This document shows, in pieces, positions 1 to 11,358 of a stretch of DNA of 64,000 nt. Source of the DNA: Epichloe hybrida (Eukaryota; Ascomycota; Sordariomycetes; Hypocreales; Clavicipitaceae); assembly GCA_019022495.1 (NCBI GenBank), contig JAFEKR010000030.1, positions 186,001 through 250,000 on the forward strand, in the 5' to 3' direction. The notes under the pieces are model-generated. The model saw only the letters and a program-made list of their open reading frames with translations, was not told where the DNA came from and searched no databases. The position numbers and the translations under genes are program-made. Position 1 is the first letter of the stretch, and every line of letters starts with the position of its first letter.

Positions 1-192
1 TCCGGCTCCGGGAAGTATCCGTACTCTGTGCGGCTAGGTTAGGGCTCTACACATACTACGCACAGACTGCGCACAAGGGACTATATATCCGGATGCTATA
101 TAACCACTAGTATAATCCTTTCCTTTTCCTATAAGAATAATATTCTTATTCTAAATGCTTATATATAGTAGCTATAAGGCTAGTTTATAATA
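1..192 (+). repeat. Gypsy-2 5' LTR, left-truncated by window edge
   Basis: It aligns along its whole length with 50134-50325: the shared landmarks are the block around TAGGTTAGGGCTC, the CGCACAGACTGCGCA palindrome, and the AAGAATAATATTCTT palindrome. Differences are overwhelmingly C/T and G/A transitions. The end reads TTTATAATA here and TTCATAACA at the 3' copy, which fits a CA terminus altered by RIP. No convincing tRNA-complementary PBS is readable just downstream. Confidence 0.8.
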
Positions 193-389
193 TATATTAT
201 TCTTTACTATAGAACCAACCTAGCTAAAGGAGGTATTATTACTAGTAAACATAATAAGCACTAATAAGCTAGCACTCCTATAACAATAGGTATAATAGTA
301 GGCGGAATAAATCTAGTACTTAGCTAATATATAAAGCGTAGTACCTATACTAATCTAGATTAAATAAAAACCCTTACTTATAGGCCCCC

Positions 390-1401
390 TCTTTAATAGT
401 AATAAGGTCCTATTTATAGCCTAGAAGGGCCTTATAACTTATAAGCTACTAGTAAATAAGGAGTTTATTAGTAGTAACTAGGATTAGTAGTGCTTTATTT
501 ACTAGAACCTATTACCTAAGGTTTAGGCATAGGTTATACCCTTCTTTAAGAAGGGCTACCTAGAGAACTTTTGCTTATTAAGACTTCTAGACTATCTAGG
601 GGAAATATTTAATAACCCTTACTACTAGGAAATAGTAATTATAGAACTTAACTAGTTAATATAATAATAAAATAAGAGGTTTAGTAACTTCTATATTTAC
701 TTTAAGCAGAAGCTAGCCTTAGCTAGGGGGCTTAGGTAAGCGGACTTAGTAAAGTTATCTAAATTATATATAGCGCTTAATAAGTAAATAAGGGACTATA
801 GCATTAGGTAGGATATACCCTAGGCTGATTATATAGTAGCTATAGCTTACTATTAAAGCATTATATTAAATATTAAATCTTACTAACTAGAGGAAAAACA
901 CCACACATAGAAACAAGGTAATTTAGCGCCTAACCTAGCTAAAGCTAGGCCATAAGATAAGGACACGCTAATAACAGATATTTATACTATAAGTATAATA
1001 AGGACTTAGTAAGGCTTTAGAAATCCTATAGGACACTAAAGGATAGGTAATAAGAAGGGTAGTAAGTAAGTAAAGTAAGTTACTTAGGATATACTTAATA
1101 TATACTATAATAAAGGCTAGTGTTTATAATACGGTTTCTCTAAGCATTTTATTATAGTATACTTATTATATCTTACTATCCGCCTATAAAAGAAGTCCTT
1201 TATTAACGCTTATAACATAAAGGACACGCTTACTATTAACTTAGATAATAAGTCCGTAGACTAGTTAGGAAAAGAATAACCTTATTATTAAGTTATTTAA
1301 TAGGGGATAAAGAAAGGAAGCGTGGAGGGGCTTTATAGCATATAGCTATTACTAATAAGGACTTTAAGGAGATCTAAGGAAATATAGACTTAGCTCCCTT
1401 C
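390..1401 (+). pseudogene. Gypsy-2 gag (5' part), RIP-degraded
   Basis: One plus-strand frame reads as a capsid-type Gag, with a stop-tolerant stretch at about 540-860 that includes the words FNNPYY, NKRFSNFYIYFKQKL and LVKLSKLY. A cysteine-knuckle-like motif follows at about 1104-1150 (C/Y-YNKG-x-C-L-x-C/Y-GFSKH), with cysteines changed to tyrosines in the way TGT to TAT mutation gives. The stops are TAG/TAA in place of Gln/Trp. The frame is cut at 1401 by Gypsy-1 copy A and resumes at 17035-17040. The start codon is not resolved. Confidence 0.72.
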
Positions 1402-1668
1402 TATCACGACTTCGGTGGGGGAGATATAAACGGAGTGAAGGCTAAGGTTCTTAGTCGTAGCTAGAGAGCTACTACTTAAGGGTAGGTGTATAAAGGTCTC
1501 AAACTCTAACCTCCTATATCTCTTATAGGCAGTCCTTGTCTAAATACCTTACTATATGTATATAGCTATCTTATAGCTACTTAGTTATTTATAGAACCTA
1601 AGGCTTATCTAAGGGCTCTATTATGTAACTATCCTGTCTATAGCCCCTTAGCCTCTATGCTCCTAATA
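1402..1668 (-). repeat. Gypsy-1 copy A 3' LTR
   Basis: It is the reverse complement of the LTR seen at 2525-2792, 21304-21570 and elsewhere. The left edge reads TATCACGACTTCGG where an unmutated copy would begin TGTCACGACTGTGG, and the right edge GCTCCTAATA stands for GCTCCTGACA. The end changes are C-to-T/G-to-A transitions. The left TSD is CCTTC. Confidence 0.9.
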
Positions 1669-2524
1669 TACTACCTCCCTAATATATAATTATCCTTAAT
1701 TAAAAAGAGCTACTTAGCTAGTGTGTGTATGCTATGCATAACCTATAGTAATGCCTATGTTACTAGCTATACTATTAGTGCGTAGCATTACGTTTGCTTT
1801 AAATAATAAGATAGATATTATAGGGTCCCTAGGGTGATCCTTCTCGTGACCCCTAGATTATAAATAGCTACATACTTGCTGCTTTATTACCTTTAATATA
1901 TATATCTCTATCTAGTAAGTTATTAGCACTAAGTAGACAAACTACCTATATTAAATTTTATAATTAGGTTAAATAGATAGGGTAATGCGCGCTATTTAAA
2001 ATAAATAACTTCTTGTCTAATGTTAGGGATGTTATATTAATCTTACTAGGAGTTTGTAGCTAGTGTGCGTATTTGCTAGTAGTAGCTATAACCGTGAATA
2101 TTATAATTCCTAGATTAGCTATATATAGCGCGTAGATTACTTAGGGGTCTAGGGCTAATATAAAAGAGGCTTACTTTCCCTTACTTCTATATACTTTTCT
2201 TCCCTTTATATCCTCCCTTAGTATTATAAGTTACCTTTACCTATAAGCTAGTAGCTTTATAGCTTCTCTTATAGTAGTTACTAACATCCTATAGTATTAC
2301 TTTATTATTTATATCTACCCTTATCTAAAATATCTAAATCCTCTTAAACACTAAAAAGTTAGTTACTTATTTTTTACTTATGAGTTTCTTATAGTGTATT
2401 ACTGCTAACTTACTAGTAGTTAATAATATCTTTAATGTAAGCTACTACTCCGCTACTATTACCTCTCTTTAGTAAGAAAAATTCCTTAATATCTCCTTTA
2501 AAGTCTCCTAGTAAGAAGCGTATA
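1669..2524 (-). other. Gypsy-1 copy A, 3' internal segment up to the copy B insertion
   Basis: This is the reverse complement of about 9220-10075 in copy B. It begins (on the minus strand, at its 3' end) with the polypurine tract next to the LTR. Fragments of possible coding sequence occur in more than one frame (see the separate finding). It is cut at 2524 by copy B and resumes at 10344 after the GTATA duplication. Confidence 0.8.
2520..2524. repeat. TSD of copy B (GTATA), left
   Basis: GTATA here and at 10344-10348 flank copy B. Removing copy B and one GTATA restores a continuous copy A sequence that matches the same stretch in copies B and D (for example 57565-57590). Confidence 0.93.
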
Positions 2525-2792
2525 TGTCAGGAGCACGGAGGCCAAGGGGCCATGGACGGGATAGTCATATAATAAAGCCCTTAGATAAGCCTCAGGTTCT
2601 GTGAATAACTAAGTAGCTACAAGATAGCTACGTGCACGTAGTAAGGTATTTAGATAAGGACTACCTATAAAAGATATAAGAGGTTAGAGTTTAAGACCTT
2701 TATATACCTACCCCTAAGTAATAGCTCTCTAGCTATAACTAAGAACCTTAGCCTTTACTTTATTTATATCTCCCTTTACTATAGTTATAATA
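2525..2792 (+). repeat. Gypsy-1 copy B 5' LTR
   Basis: It begins TGTCAGGAGCACGGAGG and ends in the RIP-altered form GTTATAATA where the 3' LTR has GTCGTGACA. It therefore shows TG...CA termini with 5-bp inverted ends (TGTCA/TGACA). The first ~60 bases keep several CpG/CpA sites, while the last third is heavily changed. Confidence 0.92.
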
Positions 2793-2829
2793 AGTTAAAC
2801 TCTTAAACCCTTTAGGGAAAATAAACTAT

Positions 2830-4140
2830 TAGCTAGATTTAAATATAAAGAAGCTATAGAATATTTACCTAAAACACACTTACACTACTTAGTAAGGAAG
2901 CCCTAACTCTATAGTATCTAGGTAGTAACTAGAACACCCTAACTATAGAATATAAGAGAGTATAGTAAATACTACCTAACTAAAGTAGTAACACTAAATC
3001 TAGTAATAATAATAATCTAAATAAGCTATAAAGGTAATATAAGGTTATATAAGCTAAGCTATATAATACTTATATAAGAAAGGAGATCTTAGATATAGAA
3101 GCATAGCTTAAGGAAATAGAAGCGGATCTATAATTAGCTAGATTAGGTAAAGAACCTATAATTACCCCTTAGATAAATATATAAAGAATTCCCTTATTCC
3201 TAGATTTCCTACCTAACACTAAGTTTATAGTAAATATATACTTATAAAGCTTTATTAAGATATAGTATAAGGTACTTATATATAAAGGTAATACCTATAA
3301 GAATCTATAGGCATACCTAGTAGATTTAAATATGCTATTTAAGCTAGACTTAAGAACTTTTTAGAATAATAAAATAAAGGTAGTATATACTAGTAGCTAC
3401 TTAGCTAATAATATAAAGTAATAGTAAATATATTATATAATAGTAAATAGGATAGTTAACTACTTAGCTTACACCTAGGATAGATTTATATCCTAGCTAA
3501 ACACTAGAGTAATAGATAAAGATATATAGTACTTAGAAGCTACTAGGACACTACTAAATCTTAGGTAAAAGAGTAATTAGTCTTTTTAATCTTTCCTAAG
3601 ACTTTAGATAAAGGTAAAAGTAAAATTACCTAACTAAATCCCTATGCGCTTAAGAATAGTAATTTTTCTAAATAGCTTAAATAATACTATAAGAAAGTAT
3701 ATAGTTAGCTAAGAGTTCCTAATATCTTAGAGTTACCTATAGGGTTAAGGAAAAAAGGCTAAAGTTATAATAATATTTATATTAAGTAATTATAATAGAA
3801 ACTATAATAAGAAGGGTAGGAGTAATAAGAGATAACACTCTAGCTTCCTTATAGATAACTTATAGTAAGGCTTATAGTAACCTAGCATAGGCTAGAGACT
3901 ATTTAAGTGCTATAAATATAGTAGCCCTAGATATAGTGTAAATAGATATAATATAGTAAACTACTTAATTTATAAAAGTAATAGGTATATTACTAAGAAG
4001 TATAAGAATAGTAGTAATAAAACCTTAGACTTAAATAAGATTCTAATTAGTTTAGCTTAGGCCTAGAATAATAGTCTTACTATAGAAAAACCTATAAATA
4101 AGAGAATAAGAATATAAGTGTCCTTATAGTAAGATAACTA
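2830..4140 (+). pseudogene. Gypsy-1 copy B gag, RIP-degraded
   Basis: The plus-strand frame carries a capsid-type Gag ending in a zinc knuckle at 3908-3949. It reads C-Y-K-Y-S-S-P-R-Y-S-V-N-R-Y, a CCHC box of the form C-x2-C-x4-H-x4-C in which the second cysteine, the histidine and the last cysteine read Tyr. Gag would package RNA into the particle. Only TAA/TAG stops interrupt the parts I read. The start codon is not certain because ATG would be changed to ATA. Confidence 0.75.
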
Positions 4141-7100
4141 CTAGTTAGTAATACTAGCGCTATTTAATATAGGCGCGGAATATTTAATAATCCACCCTAA
4201 ATTATTATTAAAATAGGATTAGAAAAACATAGAAAAAACAAAGATAACACTAAAAAGCGTAAGTAAGGATAAGATCTTACACTAGGGAATCCTATATAAA
4301 CTAGTTAAGGTAAAAGATAGCATAGGCTATATAAAAGTCTACTAAGTTAGCTACTATATTACTAATATAGAAGAGGGAATACTCCTAGTGATAGACTAGA
4401 CCCTAGAGTATAAACCTATAGTAATAGACTAGAAGCAAGGTTTCTAGAGGTTTCTAATAACCTAAGATTACATTACTTTTATAGTAAGCAAGCAATAACT
4501 ACATAAGGTAGTAAAGTAGTCTTTTATTACACTATTACTAGCATTACTAAAGATTAAGGTAGTTAACCTAGAGATAATAGAAGAAAATACTAATAAAAAT
4601 TCATTAATAGGTAATATAATAAGTAATAACCTAAGTTATAGTGTAGTTATAGTAATAGTAGTAGAATATACCTTTTATATTAAAGAAGAAAAACCTAAGA
4701 AATATAATAGCGCTCTAGGTAGTATTTTGTAAAGAATTAGTAGCATTCACATAAGAGACAGATAGTAATATACCCCTATAGTAAATTCTAGAAAAGTACA
4801 CGGAATTCACAGATATATTTTTAAAGGAGCTAGCTAGCAAGCTCCTAGAATTAAGTAGTTACACTTATATAATTAAATTAGAAGAGGGGAAATAACTACC
4901 CTAGGAACCTATATATAACCTAGCTAAAAAAGAGCTAGAAGTGCTTAGGGAGTACCTAGTAAGTACGTAAGAGAAAGGGTGAATTAGAAGATTAATAAGC
5001 CTAGCAGGAGCCCTAATTTTATTTATCCTAAAAAAATCAGGGAAATTAAGGCTTTATATAGATTACAAGGGCCTTAATAGGATTACTATTAAAAATAGGG
5101 CCCCTTTACTACTAATCTCTAAAATCCTTAATTAATTAGCAAGTATAAAGATTTTTATATTACTAGATCTTTAAAAGGCATACCACTAGCTATATATCCG
5201 CAAGGGCAATAAGTAAAAGATAGCATTCTATTACTACTATAAGCACTTTAAATATCTTATAATACTATTTAGGTTAGTAAATACGCTAGCTACTTTTTAG
5301 GAATATATTAATAATACTCTTAAGGGGCTTATAAATAAATTTTACATTATCTACCTTAATAACACCCTAATATATAGCAGTAACCCTATAAGACACACAA
5401 AGCATATCAAAAGGGTACTGGAGTGACTTTAGGACGCAGACCTTTATATTAACCTTAAAAAGTGCTAATTTTTAGTTATAAAGGTAAAGTTCCTAGGTTT
5501 TATTATATCTAAGAAGGGCATTAAGATAGAACTATTATAGGTTAAAGCTATTATAACCTAGCTAATACCTAGTAGTATATTTAATATTCAATTATTCCTT
5601 AGGTTTATAGGGTTTTACTAATATTTTATAAAATAGTATAATAAGGTAGTAATCCTACTAATAAACTATCTAAAAGGTATCTAACTAGCGGAGTTTAAGC
5701 TAAAGCCTAGTAAACTTATAGTATTTAAAAAACTCTAGAAGAAGTTCTAGGAGGCACTAATTTTAGTGTACTTTAACCCACTTTATCCACTAAGAGTAAA
5801 GATAAACATATCTAGTTATAATTAGAGCTATACTTATAATATTAGTGCTAGGTAGCTAGCACCTAGTAGCGTATTTTTTAAGGAAGTTAACTAATATTAA
5901 ACTTCGCTACTTAACCCTAGACACTAAGTTATTAGTAATCTAAGAGGCGTTTTAAGCCTAGAGACATTACCTTATGTATTTAACTTATTAGATTACGGTT
6001 ATAATAGACTATCTAAATTATAAGTACTTAGTTATAAAGCTAAAGCTAACTAGTAGATAGGTAATAGTATTAGATAAGCTCTATTTGTTTAATTTTAGGA
6101 TTAAATATTATACAAGTAAGTTAAATCCCACTAATACCCTATTAAGAAAAGTAAATTATATTAGCAAGAAGTATAGGGTAAAGGCTATATCCTTATAGCT
6201 ACCTAGCTTCTTATCTAAGTTTATAAATACTAAGTAGCAAGGATACTATATAAGTAATAGTATAGTTATAAGTCCTAAGATTATATTACTTAGCATAGCT
6301 AATGGTTTATTATAAGAACACTATAAGGGCTACACTAGCCTCTAGGGTTTTAAGAAGATATAACTTAATTATATTATTAAGAAACCTAATAGTCCTACAA
6401 AGCCTATAAGTAGTATGCTAACTAGGTCTGCTAATTATAAGTAATAAGGTTATGCCTTATCTATATTTATTAATATTTCTATAAGTCTAGCTAGCCTATA
6501 GGTTAGGAGTTTAGCTAGGTTAGTAGTTAGTAAGTAGTATAGGCGCCCCCTTAAAACACTACTTAGCTATAATTTATTTATAAGTCTAAAAGTATACTAT
6601 AAGCTAGCTACTTATAGTAATATTATAGTAAGAATACAAGTAGTCTAGCAAACCTTTGCTAAGTTTACACATAATATATATCCTATATACATAGAATTAA
6701 AGACTCTAATTTAAGTTATATTATTTTAAGTATAGTAAGGTAATAACTTTACTATAGGTTATAGGAAGCTACTTAAGAGTAGTAACCTTAAAGTATTATA
6801 AATATAGTCTATTAGGCCCTCTAAGCTATTAATATTTTAAAATAAAGTTTTTATTCTAGTAGGTATAAGAAAGGAAATTTTACTACTTACCTATAATAAC
6901 CTAGTAGTAAGCTACTAGGGAGTTAGTAAGACCCTCTATTAGATTATAAGTTAGTATTACTAGCTAATAATAAAGAAAGACACTAAGTTATATATATAAA
7001 CTTATATAAGCTATTAGACTTTAAAGCTAAGGTACTATAAACCTTATAGTAAGCTAGCTACGCTACTAGTACTTAATTAGCCTTTTTAAGAATTATTAAT

Positions 7101-8160
7101 AGATTTTATTATAAGGCTATTACCTATAAAAGACGCAAATTAGACTTATAATATAATCTTAGTCTTTATAGACTATTTCATAAAATATAGTATTTATATC
7201 CTTGTTTTAACGCGAATAACTAGTAATAGGTTAGCTACTATATTCCTAGAGTATATTTTTAGGGATTATAGTGCCCTAAAAGGTATTATTATAAACTATA
7301 GTTTAACTTTTACTAGTAGGTTTTAAATAACTTTTTACTATCTTATTATAACTAAGTAGTAACTAAGTACTATGTTTTACCTATAAATAAATAGTTAGAT
7401 AAAATATTTAAACCAAGTTTTAGAATATTATTTAAGAGCCTTTACTTACTTTAATTAGACTAATTAAGCTAATAATCTTTTAATAGTATAGTTTATATAT
7501 AATATAAGCGTTTATTTAACTTATAGCTACACCCTAGCTAAGGCACTATAAGGCTATAACCCTAGGGAATTATAGTAAGTAGTTATAGATATTTCTATAG
7601 TAAATAACTAGGTAAAGACTTATACTACTACGCTAAGAGATAGATATATAGTAATTAAGTAGCTTCTAAGTAACTTATAGGCCTAGTATATAAAATACTA
7701 TAATAAGAAGTAAACCCTAATAAAGTTTAAAGTAAGTAACTATATTTTATTATTTATAAAGAATATTAACTTATAGTAACCTAGTAAGAAGCTAAGTATA
7801 AAGTACCTAGGCCCTTATAAAATTAAAAAAGTAATTAGGACTTATAGTTTAGTATACTAACTAAAGCTACTACCTAGTATATAACTATATAATATTTTTA
7901 ATATTACTAATCTTAAACTATTTATAAGGGTTCTTACTAATATAGAAAATATATCCTTACTATAAGAGAATATTATAGATAATAAGCAGGAGTTTAAAGT
8001 TAAAAGAATTATATTATATTATTATAATAGGAAATATTAGAAATACCTAGTTAAATAAAAGGGCTATAATACTTTAGAGAATTCTTAGGTAAAGAAAAGA
8101 GATTTTATTATAATAAATATTATTAAGGATTACAAGTAATAACTAAGTAGCTAGTTTATA
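4140..8160 (+). pseudogene. Gypsy-1 copy B pol: protease, RT, RNase H, integrase, chromodomain; dead
   Basis: The protease box (about 4145-4190) reads ALFNIGAEYL, with D-T-G altered to N-I-G. The RT spans about 4900-5500, with a fingers motif KLRLYIDYKGLN near 5050 and catalytic YLNNTLIYS at 5352-5378 where YLDD is required. RNase H follows (about 5770-6250). The integrase core starts near 7090: the first Asp is kept (GAT at 7102), the second reads Asn (AAC at 7294), and the Glu reads Lys. A chromodomain with the words YLVK-KGYNTLENS at about 8030-8110 closes pol, which marks it as a chromovirus. Stops are TAA/TAG at expected Gln/Trp positions. Confidence 0.88.
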
Positions 8161-10075
8161 AATATAAAGTTATATTTAGTAAAGTTTAGATAGTAGTAGT
8201 AATATATAAAAGAAAAAATCTAGATAAATTCTTAGAAACCTAACTTATAGCTACTTTATACTAATTATTCTATTAATATATTACCTACCTAGTTCCTAGT
8301 ATTCTTACCTATACTAATAAGGGCAGAGGATTTATCTTTATTATTAAAGGAATCCTCCTCCTTATATATATATATACAAAGCTTACTAGGGAGGTCTAGT
8401 AGCCTAATATAAGTAAGAAGCGTAAATATATTAGTAATAAGCTACTAGTAAGTTAGTAAAGCTATAAGCTAGAGCATAGAAATATATATAAATAGAAGGT
8501 TTTATATAATAAAACATAAGCTATTAGAAATATTAATCTAGACTTCTAGATTAATAGTATTATTAAGTAGTAATATAGTAACTTATTTATTAGCATTAGC
8601 CTTACATATAACTTCTACTATAAGTTACGCCTACCTTACCTAACCACGCTTATTAGTATTTTTAGTGGTTAGGAGCATATTATAAAGTTTACGCTTTATA
8701 TACATTAAACACTAGTAGTATATTAGTAGTAATTAAGTTATAGAAATAAGAGATATATATATTATTAAGAAAGTATAGATTATCTTTAGGATTACTATAG
8801 GTATTAATATACTTAAAGAGCGTATAGTATAACTAAGTAAACTAAGTAAGATACTAGTAGTATATTAGTATATATATTAGTAGTAAGAAAGGAAGAATAA
8901 ACCCTAGTATAGTCCTTATTATTATACGTATAATAAGCATATTTTATTAAGTTATTTACATAAGTTAGGAGTAACACACAGTAAGATAGCAGTAAAGTTA
9001 TACTTAGAGAATTATTATATTAGGTTAGAATAGATTTGCCCTTAATAATATATTATAGCTCTGCACTATTACTATCTTTAGGTGTAATAGCTTATATTAT
9101 AACTTACTATATATAGTAAATATAAGGAATCTTTATTCCACTAGCACTACTAGCTATAAGTTAGTAAGGTAAGCGCTAGATAAATAAAGATATTATACTT
9201 ACATTAAAATTTTCAAAGCTAAACGCTTCTTACTAAGAGACTTTAAAGAAAATATTAAGGAATTCTTCCCACTAAAGGGAGGTAGTAGTAGCAAAGTAGT
9301 AGCTTATATTAAAGATATTATTAACTACTAGTAAGTTAGTAGTAATACGCTATAAGAAACTTATAAGTAAAAGATAAGCAACTAACCTATTAGTATTTAA
9401 GAGAATTTAAATATTTTAGATAAGGGTAAACGCAGATAATAAAGTAACACTATAGGATGTTAGTAACTACTATAAGAGAAGCTATAAAGCTACTAGCTTA
9501 TAGGTAAGGGTAACTTATAATACTAAGGGAGAATATAAAGGAAAGAAAAGTATGTAAAAGCAAGGAAAAGCAGGCCTCTTTTATATTAGCCCTAGACCCC
9601 TAAGTAATCTACGCGCTATATATAGCTAATCTAGAAATTATAACATTCATAGTTATAGCCACCACTAGTAGATATGCATACTAGCTACGAACTCCTAGCA
9701 AGATTAATATAACATCCCTAACATTAGATAAGAAGTTATTTATTTTAAATAGCATACATTACCCTATCTATTTAACCTAAATTATAAAATTTAACATAGG
9801 CAGTCCATCCACTTAGTGCTAATAACTTACTAGATAGAGGTATACATATTAGAGGCAATAAAGCAGTAAGTGTGCAGCTATTTATAATCTAGGGTTACAA
9901 GAAGGATTACCCTAGGGACCTTGTAATATCTGTTTTATTATTTAAAGCGAACGTAATACCACGCACTAATAGTATAGCTAGTAACATAGGTATTACCATA
10001 GGTTATACATAGCATACATATACTAGCTAAGCAGCTTTTTTTAATTAAGGATAATTATATATTAGGGGGGTAGTA
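8160..10075 (+). other. Gypsy-1 copy B 3' segment of undetermined coding capacity, then polypurine tract
   Basis: About 1.9 kb separate the chromodomain from the 3' LTR, which is long for a chromovirus, and the segment is conserved in copies A, C and D. Stop-poor runs exist in more than one sense frame and on the antisense strand. Copy B has a one-base difference from A and D near 9180-9195 and another near 9780, so no single frame is consistent. The G-rich tract at 10063-10070 (ATTAGGGGGG) is the likely polypurine tract. Whether the segment once held an accessory gene is open. Confidence 0.5.
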
Positions 10076-10343
10076 TATTAGGAGCATAAAGGCTAAGGGG
10101 CTATGGATAGGATAGTTATATAATAAAGCCCTTAGATAAGCCTTAGGTTCTATGGATAACTAAGTAGCTATAAGATAGCTACGTGCATATAGTAGGGTAT
10201 TTAGATAAGGAATGCCTATAAGAGATATAGGAGGTTAGAGTTTAAGACCTTTATGCACCTACCCCTAAGTAGTAGCTCTCTAGCTATAACTAAGAACCTT
10301 AGCCTTCACTCCGTTTATATCTCCCCCCACCACAGTCGTGACA
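10076..10343 (+). repeat. Gypsy-1 copy B 3' LTR
   Basis: 268 bp, matching the 5' LTR except for transitions. The start reads TATTAGGAGC for TGTCAGGAGC and the end keeps the unmutated CACCACAGTCGTGACA. It is followed directly by TSD GTATA (10344-10348). The two LTRs show complementary damage: the 5' LTR is intact at its start and the 3' LTR at its end. Confidence 0.92.
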
Positions 10344-11358
10344 GTATAGCTTTAAAAATCTTAATGTAAGTATAACATCTCTACCTCCTAGCGCTTACCC
10401 TACTAACTTATAGCTAGTAATGCTAGTGGAATAAAGATTCCTTATATTTACTATGCGTGGTAGGTTATAATATAGGCTATTACACCTAAAGATAGTAATA
10501 GTGTAGAGCTATAATATATTATTAAGGGTAAATCTATTCTAACCTAATATACTAATTCTCTAAGTATAACTTTACTACTATCTTGCTATATATTACTCCT
10601 AACTTACATAAATAACTTAATAAAATACGCCTATTATGCGCGTAATAATAAGGACTATACTAGGGTTTATCCTCCTTTTCTTACTACTAATATATATACT
10701 AATATACTACTAGTGTCTTGCTTAGTTTACCTAGTTATACTATATGCTCTTTAAGCATATTAATACTTATAGTAATCCTAAAGATAATCTATACTTTCTT
10801 AATAATATATGTGTTTCTTATTTCTATAACTTAGTTACTACTAACATACTACTAGCATCTAATACGTGTAAAACACAAACTTTATAATACGCTCCTAACT
10901 ACTAAAAACACTAATAAGCATAGTTAGGCAAGGCAAGTGTAACTTATAGCAGAAGTTATATGTAAGGCTAATGCTAATAAATAAGTTACTATATTACTAC
11001 TTAATAATACTATTAATCTAGAAGTCTAGATTAATATTTCTAATAGCTTGTCTTTTATTATATAAAACCTTCTATTTATATATATTTCTACGCTCTAGCT
11101 TATAGCTTTACTAACTTACTAGTAGCTTACTACTAATATATCTATGCTTCTTACTTATATTAGGCTACTAGACCTCCCTAGTAAGCTTTATATATATATA
11201 TATAGGGAGGGGGATTTCTCTAATAATAAGGATAAATCCTCTGCCCCTATTAGTATAGGTAAGAATACTAGGGACTAGGTAGGTGATATGTTAATAGAAT
11301 AATTAGTATAAAGTAGCTATAAGTTAGGTTTCTAAGAATTTATCTAGATTTTTTCTTT
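10344..11358 (-). other. Gypsy-1 copy A, remainder of the undetermined 3' segment
   Basis: It continues copy A after the copy B insertion and is the reverse complement of about 8200-9224. It carries the same mixed-frame, stop-poor sequence as the other copies. No recognisable domain was found. Confidence 0.6.

Larger units (their letters stand above)
2525..10343 (+). mobile_element. Gypsy-1 copy B: full-length chromovirus nested in copy A
   Basis: 7,819 bp with LTRs at 2525-2792 and 10076-10343 and TSD GTATA. Gag, protease, RT, RNase H, integrase and chromodomain follow in Ty3/Gypsy order. It lies in the opposite orientation to its host copy A, so the two together form a very large imperfect inverted repeat. 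The RT box reads YLNN instead of YLDD and the integrase Glu codon reads Lys, so this copy cannot encode an active enzyme. Confidence 0.94.

Noticed and set aside
8642..9463. A defined 272-codon accessory ORF in copy B
   Set aside because: It reads continuously in copy B, but copies A and D lack one base near 9185, which changes the frame, and it has about thirty stops; kept only as an open question for the whole segment.
2525..10343. Env-like gene, making Gypsy-1 an errantivirus-type element
   Set aside because: No signal peptide, furin-like site or transmembrane pattern could be established in the 3' segment, and the chromodomain places it among chromoviruses.
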